NCBI GenBank assembly: GCA_963839475.1
Contig: CAWIVH010000017.1
Coordinates: 744,001-808,000, forward strand
Origin: CAWIVH01 sp963839475
GTDB lineage: Bacteria; Acidobacteriota; UBA6911
Direction: 5' to 3'
DNA length: 64,000 bases
How positions within the stretch are numbered: the first letter of the stretch is position 1; each line of letters begins with the position of its first letter. The translations under genes were made by a program, and so were the position numbers. Below the pieces are notes generated by a model, which worked only from the letters and a program-made list of their open reading frames with translations, was not told where the DNA came from and did no database searches. This document shows, piece after piece, positions 9,375 to 17,988 of this stretch.

Positions 9375-11153
9375 TTACTCGTTCGACAGGCTTATCAACT
9401 CTCGGTCCACGAGGTTGCGCTGCTCATAGAGGCGGTTTAATGACTCATCGTCACCTGATTGAGCAGCCTCATCGATTTTTGCCAAAATCTCGCGCTTGTA
9501 TGAAGTCAGTCTAATCATGCGCAGAGCGTTAAAAAAACTTATCGCCGCTTTTTCGGAAAGATCTTCGGGTACTTCCTCGATCTCCAATTCGGCCAGCATT
9601 GCCTGCTCCGGCTCGCCGCCGAATCTCCGGTGGAGACTTTCAAAAGAGACCTGTTCCCGAATGCGCGCCCCATCCATCACTGCGGAGAAAATCCTGCATG
9701 ACAGGAGTCCTGCAAAATCCTGTTCGGAGCATCCAGGTAGAATTGTGCTCTGCAGAACGGGATTGTGCAACAGCGCCTGTAGAAATCGTTTCTCGGCGAA
9801 CTTCATGACCCCTGCCGCAGCCAGGGGCGCATCCGCCATGCGTGTCTTTTTCTGCTGGGCCGCGCGCTTCACTTCGGCCAGCATCTGCTGATCTTCAATC
9901 CTGAGCCGCCGGGCAAACCTGAAGACATAGTCCGAACGTTCCACCGCATTCGGCAATTTGGCGAGATACGGCAGAATCGTGTTGAGAACCTGTATTTTAT
10001 TCCTCGGATTGTCCAGGCTGCCCTGGCTCTGTAGGGCCGCTTCCAGCACAAAATCCAAGTATGGCAATGCATCCTTCAGCCGATTCCGATATTCCACAGC
10101 CCCTGCCCGCCGGATAAAGACGTCCGGGTCTTCTCCATCGGGCAATCGCAGCACCCTGACTCGAAAATCCTCCTCCAGAAAAAGATCGAGAGACCTCTGG
10201 GTGGCCGCCAGTCCTGCAGAATCGGGGTCATAGCTGACAACGACTTCGCGGGTATAACGACCCAGCAATTGAACCTGTTGCGGCGTAAGGCTGGTTCCCA
10301 GGGAAGCCACCAGATTCTCGACTCCTTGTTGGAAAGGAAGGATAAAATCCATATATCCTTCCACCAGGACGGCGAAATCCAGCTTTTTGATGGCTTCTCG
10401 TGAATGACTCAGCCCAAAGAGATTTCGACTCTTATTATAAAGCCTCGTCTCGGGAGAATTCAAATACTTCGGCTGCCGGTCCCCCATCGCCCGGCCGCCA
10501 AATGCAATGATCCGGCCGCGCGGATCGGTGATCGGGAACATGATGCGCTGGCGGAAAGCATCGTAGTGGCGCGTCCCATCTTCCGTTCGTTTCGCCAGCC
10601 CGCACTCCAGAAGCGATTCAAGCGAGAATCCACGTTTTTGCAGCTGTTGGATTAGGATCTCCCCACCCGCGGGAGAATAGCCAAGCTGAAATCGTTCAAT
10701 GGTTTCAGCTTTGATTCCCCTTCCCTTCAAGTATTCACGTGGCTCTCGAGCCTCTTCCGAGGTGAGCAGGGTTTTGTGGAAGAATACCGCGGCATCCGAC
10801 ATGGCCTGGCGGAGGACATCGCCGGACACCCCGGCTTCAGGCTCGGCAAGCGGCAAAGCCACCGGCAAAGGAATACCAAAGCGGTCCGCGAGAAAACGCA
10901 CAGCTTCGGGAAACCCCAGGTGCTCGATCAGCATCACGAATTTAAAGACATCACCCCCGACTCCGCACCCGAAGCATTTGAATATCTGTCGTTCTTCGTT
11001 GACGTTGAATGAAGGGGTCTTTTCGGTGTGAAAGGGGCAGCGGGCCATCCAGTTGCGGCCGCTTTTGCGCAGGGCAACATACTCCGAAACCAGGCTCACG
11101 ATATTGACGGCGTTTTTGACTTCGTCCAGTACGCCGTCAGAGTAGAGTGGCAT
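9375..11153 (-). CDS. dnaG: DNA primase DnaG
   Basis: 592 aa from the ATG at 11153, which has AGGGAG 5 bp upstream; the frame stays open to 11222 but the extra residues do not look like primase. The N-terminal CHC2 zinc finger is complete (CPFHTEKTPSF then FKCFGC, about 39-63). The catalytic and Toprim region shows RIIAFGGRAMGDRQPKYLNS, LVEGYMDFI (Glu) and VVSYDPDSAGLAA (Asp pair). The C-terminal helicase-interaction domain is present but divergent. It makes RNA primers at the replication fork. It lies just upstream of rpoD, with larB upstream. Confidence 0.97.
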   Translation of the reverse strand: MPLYSDGVLDEVKNAVNIVSLVSEYVALRKSGRNWMARCPFHTEKTPSFNVNEERQIFKCFGCGVGGDVFKFVMLIEHLGFPEAVRFLADRFGIPLPVALPLAEPEAGVSGDVLRQAMSDAAVFFHKTLLTSEEAREPREYLKGRGIKAETIERFQLGYSPAGGEILIQQLQKRGFSLESLLECGLAKRTEDGTRHYDAFRQRIMFPITDPRGRIIAFGGRAMGDRQPKYLNSPETRLYNKSRNLFGLSHSREAIKKLDFAVLVEGYMDFILPFQQGVENLVASLGTSLTPQQVQLLGRYTREVVVSYDPDSAGLAATQRSLDLFLEEDFRVRVLRLPDGEDPDVFIRRAGAVEYRNRLKDALPYLDFVLEAALQSQGSLDNPRNKIQVLNTILPYLAKLPNAVERSDYVFRFARRLRIEDQQMLAEVKRAAQQKKTRMADAPLAAAGVMKFAEKRFLQALLHNPVLQSTILPGCSEQDFAGLLSCRIFSAVMDGARIREQVSFESLHRRFGGEPEQAMLAELEIEEVPEDLSEKAAISFFNALRMIRLTSYKREILAKIDEAAQSGDDESLNRLYEQRNLVDRELISLSNE

Positions 11154-11179
11154 GCCGCTCCCTGGGAAAAAAGCTTTGT

Positions 11180-11210
11180 AGAAATGAGAGAAAGGGCGGA
11201 AAGCCCGCCC
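11180..11210 (-). terminator. candidate Rho-independent terminator after larB
   Basis: On the minus strand GGGCGG and CCGCCC form a 6-bp GC stem around a 5-nt loop, followed by TTTCTCTCATTTC. It sits in the 116-bp gap between the end of larB and the start of dnaG, so it may separate larB from the dnaG-rpoD unit. The U tract is interrupted. Confidence 0.45.
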
Positions 11211-11269
11211 CATAATTCCCATTTGGCCAGTTTTGCAACGCCCGAGGAAGTGTTAAATTCATTCCATCT

Positions 11270-12025
11270 CTAAAGGGCGCGCTTCCGGTTAATCAGGCTC
11301 GCCACGTACCCCGCCCCAAAACCGTTGTCGATATTCACTACCGTAACATTGGACGCACAGCTGTTGAGCATGGCCAGGAGGGCCGTCATCCCGCCGAACG
11401 AACTGCCATAGCCGACACTGGTGGGAACGGCTATGACAGGAACGCTGACCATGCCGCCCACCACGCTGGCAAGAGCACCTTCCATGCCGGCAACCGCAAT
11501 CACAACCCTCGCCTCGGTCAGGGCTTTGCGCACGCTTAGGAGACGGTGAATCCCGGCGACACCGGCATCGAATGTGGTCTCGACTTTATTGCCCATGAGC
11601 CGTGCTGTCAGCGCCGCCTCTTCCGCCACGGCGATATCGGAGGTTCCGGCGCAGACCACATGCACCACACCATCCCCGTAAACGGTTTTGTCCTGAACGA
11701 TGCAAGCCGCACGTGCCGTTTCATGAAACTCCGCTTTCGCGGTCAGCCTGCGAACCTTGCGGAAAATCTCGGGGCTGCACCGTGTGACCAGGATATTCGA
11801 TTTCTGAGGGAGAAGGCTGCGCACGATGCCGGTCACATGCTCCGGCGATTTGCCGATTCCAAAGATGACCTCGGGAAACCCGTGGCGGAGGGTGCGGTGA
11901 TGATCAACCCGCGCATAGCCGAGGTCTTCGAAGGGCAGGTGCTGAAGGCGCTCCACCCCCTGGTCGGGCGTGATTTCGCCCAATTCGATTTTCTTCAGCA
12001 GTTCAAGGATGCTTTGACGATTCAT
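11270..12025 (-). CDS. larB: nickel-pincer cofactor biosynthesis protein LarB
   Basis: 251 aa, the normal LarB length. The N-terminus (ELLKKIELGEITPDQGVERL) and the AIR-carboxylase-like C-terminal domain are both clear: VVCAGTSDIAVAEEAALTA, then VIAVAGMEGALASVVGGMV, TSVGYGSSFGGMTALLAML and VNIDNGFGAGYVA. LarB carboxylates and hydrolyses nicotinic acid adenine dinucleotide, the first step toward the nickel-pincer cofactor of LarA-type racemases. No larC, larE or larA is seen in the window. It lies 99 bp downstream of pnp on the same strand. Confidence 0.93.
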   Translation of the reverse strand: MNRQSILELLKKIELGEITPDQGVERLQHLPFEDLGYARVDHHRTLRHGFPEVIFGIGKSPEHVTGIVRSLLPQKSNILVTRCSPEIFRKVRRLTAKAEFHETARAACIVQDKTVYGDGVVHVVCAGTSDIAVAEEAALTARLMGNKVETTFDAGVAGIHRLLSVRKALTEARVVIAVAGMEGALASVVGGMVSVPVIAVPTSVGYGSSFGGMTALLAMLNSCASNVTVVNIDNGFGAGYVASLINRKRAL

Positions 12026-12124
12026 AATCCATCAAAGGGAAACAAGTGGCAGGCAGAATCGAATCCCGATTCTCGCCCGGATATCCGGCGCCCGGTGTTC
12101 GAGCTCCGCCTGCCAATAGCCGGT

Positions 12125-14350
12125 CTAATAGCGTCGCCCTCCGCCGCCCGGACCACCTCGGGGACGACCTTTGTCACCCGATCTGGAGTGCGGTCCGCCG
12201 CGCCCCCGGTCTCCGCCATCTCTCCTCGGACCACGTGGAGGCGGCGGGCTCTCAAGCGGCGGCAATCCGGCCTGCTCACGCAGGACGGCTTTCCTGCTGA
12301 GACGGATCTTATTGGGCGGCTCGATGCTGAGAACCTTGACGGGGATCTGGTCCCCGACCTTCAGTTCGCTATTGATGTCCTGGACGCGGAAATCGGCCAC
12401 CTCGGAAATGTGCAACAATCCTTCCGTACCGGGGAAGATCTCGACAAACGCTCCGAAGTCGACCAGCCGGGTAACCGTCCCGAGATAGGTCTTCCCGACC
12501 TCGGCTTCCATCACCAGATCTTCGATCATGCGGATCGCTTTCTGGGCGGAATCGGTATCGGTCGAGGCGATGTTGACTGTCCCATCATCCTCGATGTCGA
12601 TCTTGACTCCAGTCTGCTCAATAATCCCGCGAATCACTTTTCCGCCGGTCCCAATCACGCCGCCGATCTTGTCTTTGGGTATCTGGATCGTGATGATTCG
12701 TGGCGCATAGGGAGAGATCTCAGAGCGGGAGGTTCCCAGGCATTCAGCCATTTTGCCCAGGATATGCAACCGCCCTTCTCTGGCCTGTGACAGTGCCTCG
12801 GCCATGATATCCCGGGTGATTCCGCCGATCTTGATATCCATCTGCAGCCCGGTGATACCCTTTTCCGTCCCGGCAACTTTGAAATCCATGTCGCCGTAGT
12901 GGTCCTCGGCCCCGGCAATATCGGTCAGGATCGCGTATTTCTCGCCTTCCTTCACCAAGCCCATGGCTACACCCGCTACGGGGGCCTTGATCGGGACTCC
13001 GGCATCCATAAGTGCCAGGATGCCGCCACAGATGGTAGCCATCGATGAGGAGCCGTTGCTCTCCAGGATGTCAGCCACGACACGAACCGTGTAAGGGAAA
13101 GCTTCCTCCGCCGGCATTATCGGCAGAATGCTGCGCTCGGCCAGTGCGCCATGGCCGATTTCCCTGCGGCCCGGGCCGCGGAGAAATTTGACCTCGCCCA
13201 CACTAAAGGGAGGGAAATTGTAGTGCAGCATGAAACGCTTGAAGGACTCGCCTTCGAGCGTATCCATCCGCTGCTCGTCGTCCGCAGTTCCAAGAGTGGC
13301 GGTGACGAGGGCCTGGGTTTCGCCGCGCGTGAAGAGAGCCGAACCGTGCGTCCGGGGAAGCATGGAAACCTCGGCGCTGATGTTCCGGATCTCATTGAAC
13401 TGGCGCCCGTCGGGCCGGCGCCGGTCCTCGAGAATTTCCGTGCGGAAAATCTTCTCCATCAGGTGATGATAGATTTTTCCGGCCTGGGCCCTGCGTTCGT
13501 CGTCTTCTTCGGGAACCGAATTGACAATCTCCTTGGCGACTTCATCCAGACGGGCATAGCTGTTCAGCTTTCCGGCGAGGTGAAGAGCCTCTGAGATCTT
13601 TTTGCCGAACTCGGATTCAATCCGGGCATACTCCGCCGGATCCAATTCGGCCTTTACCACCTCCCGTTTCACGGGCTGAATCTGCTGGTACAGGTCTTTC
13701 TGCAGTGCGATGAGCTTCCGGATGACGTTGTGCCCGAAGTCGAGCGCTTCGATCATCTTCTCCTCAGTCAGCTCGCTGGCGCCGGCCTCGACCATTACGA
13801 TGGCGTCTTCCGTGCCGGCGATGGTCAGATTCAGCAGGCTTTCCTTGAGTTTGCTGATCGGCGGATTAGCGACGAACTCACCGTTCATCAGGCCCACACG
13901 GACGGCGGCGATCGGGTTGTAGAATGGAATCGGGGAGCAATAGGCTGCCGCCGAAGCGCCCGTGATGCTCATGATGTCGGGATCATTTTCCTTGTCGGCC
14001 GACAGCACCAGGGCGATGATCTGGGTTTCGTTGTTGAATCCTTCCGGAAAGAGCGGCCGGAGCGGCCGGTCGATGAGGCGCGAGGTGAGGATTTCTTTCT
14101 CCGTGGGACGCCCTTCGCGCTTGAAGAAGCCGCCGGGAATCTTGCCCGCGGCATAGGTATTTTCACGATAATCCACCGTGAGAGGGAAAAAGCCCGCACC
14201 CTCTTTGGCTTCCTTCTGGGCACAGGCGGTGACGAGCACGACGGTGTCGCCGTAACTCACATATGCGGCGCCGTCGGCCTGTTTGGCCACTTTGCCCATC
14301 TCGATGGAAAAATCCAGTCCGCCGATCTCAGCGGAAACTCGGTACGTCAT
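12125..14350 (-). CDS. pnp: polyribonucleotide nucleotidyltransferase (PNPase)
   Basis: 741 aa. It contains two RNase PH-type cores with the linker helical domain, a KH domain near 560-615 (DKIGGVIGTGGKVIRGI) and an S1 domain near 620-690 (GTVTRLVDFGAFVEIFPGTE). The enzyme degrades RNA 3' to 5' with phosphate. The last ~50 residues are a low-complexity Pro/Arg/Gly tail (RGPRRDGGDRGRGG and more), which could give extra RNA binding. The start has GGAGG 7 bp upstream. It lies downstream of rpsO, the usual order, but a 412-bp gap with a terminator lies between them. Confidence 0.97.
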   Translation of the reverse strand: MTYRVSAEIGGLDFSIEMGKVAKQADGAAYVSYGDTVVLVTACAQKEAKEGAGFFPLTVDYRENTYAAGKIPGGFFKREGRPTEKEILTSRLIDRPLRPLFPEGFNNETQIIALVLSADKENDPDIMSITGASAAAYCSPIPFYNPIAAVRVGLMNGEFVANPPISKLKESLLNLTIAGTEDAIVMVEAGASELTEEKMIEALDFGHNVIRKLIALQKDLYQQIQPVKREVVKAELDPAEYARIESEFGKKISEALHLAGKLNSYARLDEVAKEIVNSVPEEDDERRAQAGKIYHHLMEKIFRTEILEDRRRPDGRQFNEIRNISAEVSMLPRTHGSALFTRGETQALVTATLGTADDEQRMDTLEGESFKRFMLHYNFPPFSVGEVKFLRGPGRREIGHGALAERSILPIMPAEEAFPYTVRVVADILESNGSSSMATICGGILALMDAGVPIKAPVAGVAMGLVKEGEKYAILTDIAGAEDHYGDMDFKVAGTEKGITGLQMDIKIGGITRDIMAEALSQAREGRLHILGKMAECLGTSRSEISPYAPRIITIQIPKDKIGGVIGTGGKVIRGIIEQTGVKIDIEDDGTVNIASTDTDSAQKAIRMIEDLVMEAEVGKTYLGTVTRLVDFGAFVEIFPGTEGLLHISEVADFRVQDINSELKVGDQIPVKVLSIEPPNKIRLSRKAVLREQAGLPPLESPPPPRGPRRDGGDRGRGGPHSRSGDKGRPRGGPGGGGRRY

Positions 14351-14409
14351 ATCAAACCTCCATGGGTTTTGTTGAAATGGAGGGAAACCGGGCGGGGTAT
14401 TCCGGGTCA

Positions 14410-14510
14410 GGAATTATGAGTTCTGAGTTAAGGGCTGATCGTCGCGGTCCGGTCCGTCTGATGGAGCCGATTTGATTCGACGTTAGCCTTTAACTCACAA
14501 CTCATAATCC
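14410..14510. repeat. inverted repeat of near-repeated words (GAGTT type)
   Basis: The arm at 14410-14435 (GGAATTATGAGTTCTGAGTT...) is nearly the reverse complement of the arm at 14486-14510, with about 50 bp between them. Each arm itself contains the word ATGAGTT/CTGAGTT twice. It lies between the rpsO terminator and pnp, so it would be in the pnp 5' leader only if pnp has an upstream promoter here. Confidence 0.65.
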
Positions 14511-14531
14511 GCAACCCACCCGGGGCTCCCT

Positions 14532-14561
14532 AAAAAAAAAGGGTATCTTCAGCAGATACCC
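14532..14561 (-). terminator. Rho-independent terminator of rpsO
   Basis: On the minus strand an 8-bp perfect stem GGGTATCT/AGATACCC with a 5-nt loop is followed at once by nine T. It is about 200 bp downstream of the rpsO stop and upstream of pnp. This is the most textbook terminator in the window. Confidence 0.88.
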
Positions 14562-14600
14562 TCAGGATAATGCCAAAATTCTTGTGCCGTATCTGAACAT

Positions 14601-14659
14601 TCGGACCTCAAAATCCGGCCTTCATTTTCTGATGAAACGGTCGGAAGTCTGAGGTCCAA
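14601..14659. repeat. palindrome between rpsO and its terminator
   Basis: The arm TCGGACCTCAAAATCCGG (14601-14618) continues toward the loop; its partner 14640-14659 reads TTGGACCTCAGACTTCCGA when reverse-complemented. The central TTCAT/ATGAA also pairs. The transcript of the rpsO 3' UTR would fold into a long imperfect hairpin here, possibly affecting mRNA stability. Confidence 0.55.
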
Positions 14660-14762
14660 CTTCTGAAGTGAAGCCATCGCATACCAGGCAGGATAATCCT
14701 TGCCGTTGTGGCAGCCTGAGCCGACGCCTCACGGGACACCGGGCAGGCAGGCCGGGGCACAA

Positions 14763-15032
14763 TTACTTGCGGATGCCGAGCTTTTCGATGATGATCCGGT
14801 ATCGATTCACATCCTTCGATTTCAGGTAGTCCAGAAGGCGGCGACGCTTCCCAACCATGCGAAGTAGGCCCCTGCGAGAATGATGATCCTTCGCATGAAC
14901 TTTGAAGTGATCGGTGAGGTAAGTGATTTTTTCGCTCAGGATAGCAATTTGGACTTCGGGTGAACCGGTGTCGGTTTCATGGGTGCGATAGACATCAACG
15001 ATCGCACTCTTCCTATCTCTATTCAATGACAA
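14763..15032 (-). CDS. rpsO: 30S ribosomal protein S15
   Basis: 89 aa, exactly the usual length. Family motifs are HETDTGSPEVQIAILSEKI, HAKDHHSRRGLLRMVGKRR and LDYLKSKDVNRY. S15 binds the central domain of 16S rRNA early in 30S assembly. The start is TTG (codes MSLNRD), chosen because GGAGGATCCC lies directly in front and no ATG gives the conserved N-terminus. A promoter with extended -10 is 45 bp upstream and a strong terminator lies downstream, so it can be its own transcription unit. Confidence 0.97.
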   Translation of the reverse strand: MSLNRDRKSAIVDVYRTHETDTGSPEVQIAILSEKITYLTDHFKVHAKDHHSRRGLLRMVGKRRRLLDYLKSKDVNRYRIIIEKLGIRK

Positions 15033-15075
15033 GGGATCCTCCAGAGGTATCTTCTAGAAAACAAACTTGAAGTTT

Positions 15076-15084
15076 ATCATAGCA
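15076..15084 (-). promoter_or_regulatory. extended -10 promoter of rpsO
   Basis: On the minus strand TGCTATGAT is an extended -10 element (TG-N-TATGAT). No good -35 is seen at the right distance, which is acceptable for extended -10 promoters. The predicted start site leaves a leader of about 35 nt before the TTG codon with its GGAGG site. Confidence 0.5.
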
Positions 15085-15212
15085 AAAAAGCGCCTGCAAA
15101 CCGTTTTTATGTGTGCAAGGCTGGCTGATAGGGCTGCATTTCGGGCGGAGAATGACCATCGCTGCTTAAGACCATCGATTGGGGATCATCCCAGCCTGGC
15201 ACCTTGCGCGCG

Positions 15213-15503
15213 TCATTCGGAGGCTGAAGCTTTTTCGATCCGGATTTCGCTTACTACTCCCGCGGTGGCACTGCCAAGTTTCGCAGCAATCCCCTGGCGT
15301 TCGCCCTCGAGGGCTGCCACCCAGGAAGAATCCGTAACCTGAATCGTCAGTTGAGATCCCTTCAGGCCCGAAGGCCGGCAGACGGCCGCCAGGCGGGCGC
15401 CCAGAATCGCCGGCCAAGCCCCCTCTAGACAGGCAATCACCCAATCCTCGTGCTGCGGGGTTCCCCGGTACAATCCAAACAGAACGTTGGAGATCGGCTC
15501 CAT
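15213..15503 (-). CDS. DUF721 / DciA-like protein
   Basis: 96 aa from the ATG at 15503, which is preceded by GGAGGGGAG; the frame is open to 15653 but that longer version would run into maf on the other strand. The core matches the DUF721 pattern: WPAILGARLAAVCRP, then GSQLTIQVTDSSWVAALEGE and a Leu/Gly tail with IRIEK. DciA proteins load or recruit the replicative helicase DnaB in many bacteria, but this family is loosely defined and helicase loading here is inference. It is divergent from maf. Confidence 0.7.
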   Translation of the reverse strand: MEPISNVLFGLYRGTPQHEDWVIACLEGAWPAILGARLAAVCRPSGLKGSQLTIQVTDSSWVAALEGERQGIAAKLGSATAGVVSEIRIEKASASE

Positions 15504-15665
15504 AGACTCCCCTCCGGGCACCTCGTCGGGCAGAAATCCGAGCCCCGCCAGCCGGCATATTGTTTTGCAGGGCTTCATCCTGTATTTTCTTTCGAGCTGG
15601 GCTCCCGTGCAGCGACGCAAAGTCCGCAACCGGCTGAACTCAGAAAGTATCATTGGGGGGAACGA

Positions 15666-16301
15666 ATGGCAATCGGGACTGAGAAATGGATCCTGGCTTC
15701 AGCATCCCCCAGGCGCAAAGAACTCCTGGAAGCCATCGGCTTGAAATTTGAAATCCAGCCGAGCCTGAAGGAGGAACCCTGCAGCCGTCCCGGAGAGGAT
15801 GCGGCTGGGTTTGCCATGAGGGCAGCCCGGCACAAGGCGCGTGAGGTTGCCTCGCGATGCCCCGGCGGAATTATTATCGGCGCTGACACGATCGTAGTCA
15901 TCCGGGGCAGAATTCTGGGAAAGCCCTCATCGCATGAAGATGCCCGGGCCATGCTGAGATCCCTGAGCGGAAAGTGGCACGATGTAATTTCGGGCGTGTG
16001 CCTGGTGGACGCCGCGAACGGGCGGGAGAGATCCGCAGTGGCGATCTCCCGCGTTCACTTCCGGCGACTGAGGGCGGACGAGGTGGATTGGTACATCGAT
16101 AAGGAAGAGCATTGCGACAAAGCCGGCGCGTATGCAATCCAAGGGTATGCCGGGATTTTCATCGACCGCATCGAGGGTTGTTACTTCAACATCGTGGGAT
16201 TTCCCATCGCAACTTTTGAGCGGCTTGCCCGGAAACTGGGTTATCCGCTGGTGCATTCACCCCGCCTTATCGGGGACAGCAAACAGTCGCCTCGATCATA
16301 G
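15666..16301 (+). CDS. maf: Maf-family nucleotide pyrophosphatase
   Basis: 211 aa from the ATG at 15666, which has a GGGGGG ribosome site 4 bp upstream. Maf motifs are LASASPRRKELLEAIGL (nucleotide-binding start), GADTIVVIRGRILGKP, LSGKWHDVISGVC, and the segment DKAGAYAIQGYAGIFIDRIEG. The family hydrolyses non-canonical or methylated nucleoside triphosphates such as dTTP/UTP or m7GTP, sanitising the pool. The subfamily cannot be fixed by eye. It converges on the FkbM-type gene. Confidence 0.92.
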   Translation: MAIGTEKWILASASPRRKELLEAIGLKFEIQPSLKEEPCSRPGEDAAGFAMRAARHKAREVASRCPGGIIIGADTIVVIRGRILGKPSSHEDARAMLRSLSGKWHDVISGVCLVDAANGRERSAVAISRVHFRRLRADEVDWYIDKEEHCDKAGAYAIQGYAGIFIDRIEGCYFNIVGFPIATFERLARKLGYPLVHSPRLIGDSKQSPRS

Positions 16302-16316
16302 GTCCGGGAACCACCG

Positions 16317-16338
16317 GCGCTTGCTCGTACACAAGCGC
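16317..16338. terminator. small hairpin between convergent genes
   Basis: GCGCTTG (16317-16323) and CAAGCGC (16332-16338) form a 7-bp stem with an 8-nt loop in the 40-bp gap between the ends of maf and the FkbM-type gene. There is no U tract on either strand, so termination would be Rho-assisted or weak. Confidence 0.35.
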
Positions 16339-16341
16339 GAA

Positions 16342-17127
16342 CTAATCGTTGCGGATCGAGAACACGTTCTCACCCCAACAAACAAAATCCCTACTGTATC
16401 GGGACAAGGCTCTCAGGCAGTTCTGGGAATTTGCCGATCTGGGAAGCATCCAGTCATGCAATTCGACGACGATGATCATCGTCCGGTTAATCCACTCGTA
16501 ATGGCTTCCAAATAACCTTGCTTCACTTCCTTCAATATCAATCTTTACCAGGAATAGATCCGAAGCCTCGAACCGCTTTTGAATCGTGGCAATCGAAAGT
16601 GCCGGCGTAACAGTGCTTTCGCCGGTTGGCGCGGTTGCCATCCGAAAACCCCAATCGCCGGCTCCGGGATCAACCAGGTGTAGAGTTTCATCCGTGCAGG
16701 ATATGGCCGCCCTCTCAGGAACAATATTGCTAAATTTCCTGCTGTTCAGGCGGAGAATTTCAAAATTATGCATTTCGGGTTCGAGTGCAAATATCAGCGA
16801 TTTGGGGAAAGACTTGGCAAACCATACTGATGCCGCTCCGATATTCGCGCCGCAATCAACAATCAGCGGTATGCGGCCGAGGGAAAGAATGCGTTCGTAT
16901 TCGGATTGAATGTCAGGGAAGCGTGGCAATCTTGCCAGGTCGTAGTCTTTGTTGACAAAGATCTGCTGAATGACCCCTCTGTCCCCGACACTTTGATCTC
17001 TGAAAGTGAAGGGCAGTGTATCGCCATTGCCAAAATTAATAATGACTTGTGTCAAGGTCACGGCAATACTCTTTGACGAACGATCTTCAATGCCATCATT
17101 CATCGCATTCTTTGGGCAACTGCCCAA
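16342..17127 (-). CDS. FkbM-family methyltransferase
   Basis: 261 aa from a TTG that abuts the nadK stop and follows GGGGA; an ATG at 17103 is the alternative. The SAM-binding fold is clear: VDCGANIGAASVWFAKSFP, FALEPEMHNFEILRLN, then VKIDIEGSEARLFGSH and a C-terminal VELHDWMLP. FkbM enzymes O-methylate sugars or polyketides. It interrupts a housekeeping neighbourhood, has more A/T-rich codons than nadK, and lies near the glycosyltransferase island at 21.7 kb, so methylation of a glycan is a reasonable guess. The acceptor is unknown. Confidence 0.85.
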   Translation of the reverse strand: MGSCPKNAMNDGIEDRSSKSIAVTLTQVIINFGNGDTLPFTFRDQSVGDRGVIQQIFVNKDYDLARLPRFPDIQSEYERILSLGRIPLIVDCGANIGAASVWFAKSFPKSLIFALEPEMHNFEILRLNSRKFSNIVPERAAISCTDETLHLVDPGAGDWGFRMATAPTGESTVTPALSIATIQKRFEASDLFLVKIDIEGSEARLFGSHYEWINRTMIIVVELHDWMLPRSANSQNCLRALSRYSRDFVCWGENVFSIRND

Positions 17128-17988
17128 CTATCCCCATTTGAGTTTTTCGCGCAAGAGTTTGAAAAACGCGCTTCCCGACAATTGCACCAGGCGGGCTGCA
17201 GGATCGGCCTTGCGGATCCTGAGGGTATCGCCGTTTTGCAGCGGCAACCCGACCTGCCCGTCGACTGTCAGCATGACATCGGATCCATGACGCAGGTGAA
17301 CATCCACGAACGCTTCATCCGGCACAACAACCGGGCGGTTGGTGAGGGTGTGGGGGCATATCGGTGTGATGATAAAGGCTTCCAGAGTAGGGTAGAGGAT
17401 GGGTCCACCGGCAGAAAGCGAGTATGCCGTCGAACCGGTAGGGGTGGAGATGATCAATCCGTCGGCTCGAGTGACCGTGACGACTTGCGAGTTGACCGAA
17501 ACCTCGAGTTCGATCATGCGCGAAATGGCGCCTTTGTTTATTGCCGCATCGTTCAGAGCAAGGCACCGAGCGGCCATTTCCTTGCCCCGGTGAACCTCTA
17601 CGTGCAGCATCATCCGGTTTTCGAGTTGGTAATCGCCGGCGAGGATCTTTTCAAACGCGCTGTGCAGGTCCTCTACATTGACCTCGGTGAGAAACCCGAG
17701 GGCGCCAAGGTTCACGCCGAGAATGGGCACGCCGCTGCCGCCCACCATACGGGCGGCGTAAAGAAGGGTGCCGTCGCCACCGAAGACCGCCACCATATCC
17801 ACCCTGGAAGCGAAATCCGCCGGCGCTAAGACGCTGCCGGCTCTGGAAAAAGCCTGCGCCGGGGCGCTTTCGAAAAAGATTTCAACCCCGCGCGATTCCA
17901 GCCAAGGAAGGAATTCCGAAAGAATCTTGTGGATTCTATCGTCCTGTAGTTTGAGGATCAGACCCAATCTGCGGACAGGTGAATTCAT
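17128..17988 (-). CDS. nadK: NAD kinase
   Basis: 286 aa from the ATG at 17988, which overlaps the tlyA stop as ATGA; the frame is open further upstream but inside tlyA. The family motif GGDGT is present (VAVFGGDGTLLYAARM), followed by PILGVNLGALGFLTE, then the NE/D-like LNDAAINKGAISRMIE, TPTGSTAYSLSAGGPI and the C-terminal VDGQ. The enzyme makes NADP from NAD and ATP. It is translationally coupled to tlyA, a common bacterial order. Confidence 0.96.
   Translation of the reverse strand: MNSPVRRLGLILKLQDDRIHKILSEFLPWLESRGVEIFFESAPAQAFSRAGSVLAPADFASRVDMVAVFGGDGTLLYAARMVGGSGVPILGVNLGALGFLTEVNVEDLHSAFEKILAGDYQLENRMMLHVEVHRGKEMAARCLALNDAAINKGAISRMIELEVSVNSQVVTVTRADGLIISTPTGSTAYSLSAGGPILYPTLEAFIITPICPHTLTNRPVVVPDEAFVDVHLRHGSDVMLTVDGQVGLPLQNGDTLRIRKADPAARLVQLSGSAFFKLLREKLKWG

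Noticed and set aside
8572..9429. 285-codon open frame on the plus strand
   Set aside because: It is antisense to rpoD.
11546..12790. 414-codon open frame on the plus strand
   Set aside because: It runs antisense to larB and pnp, both certain genes, and has no known motif.
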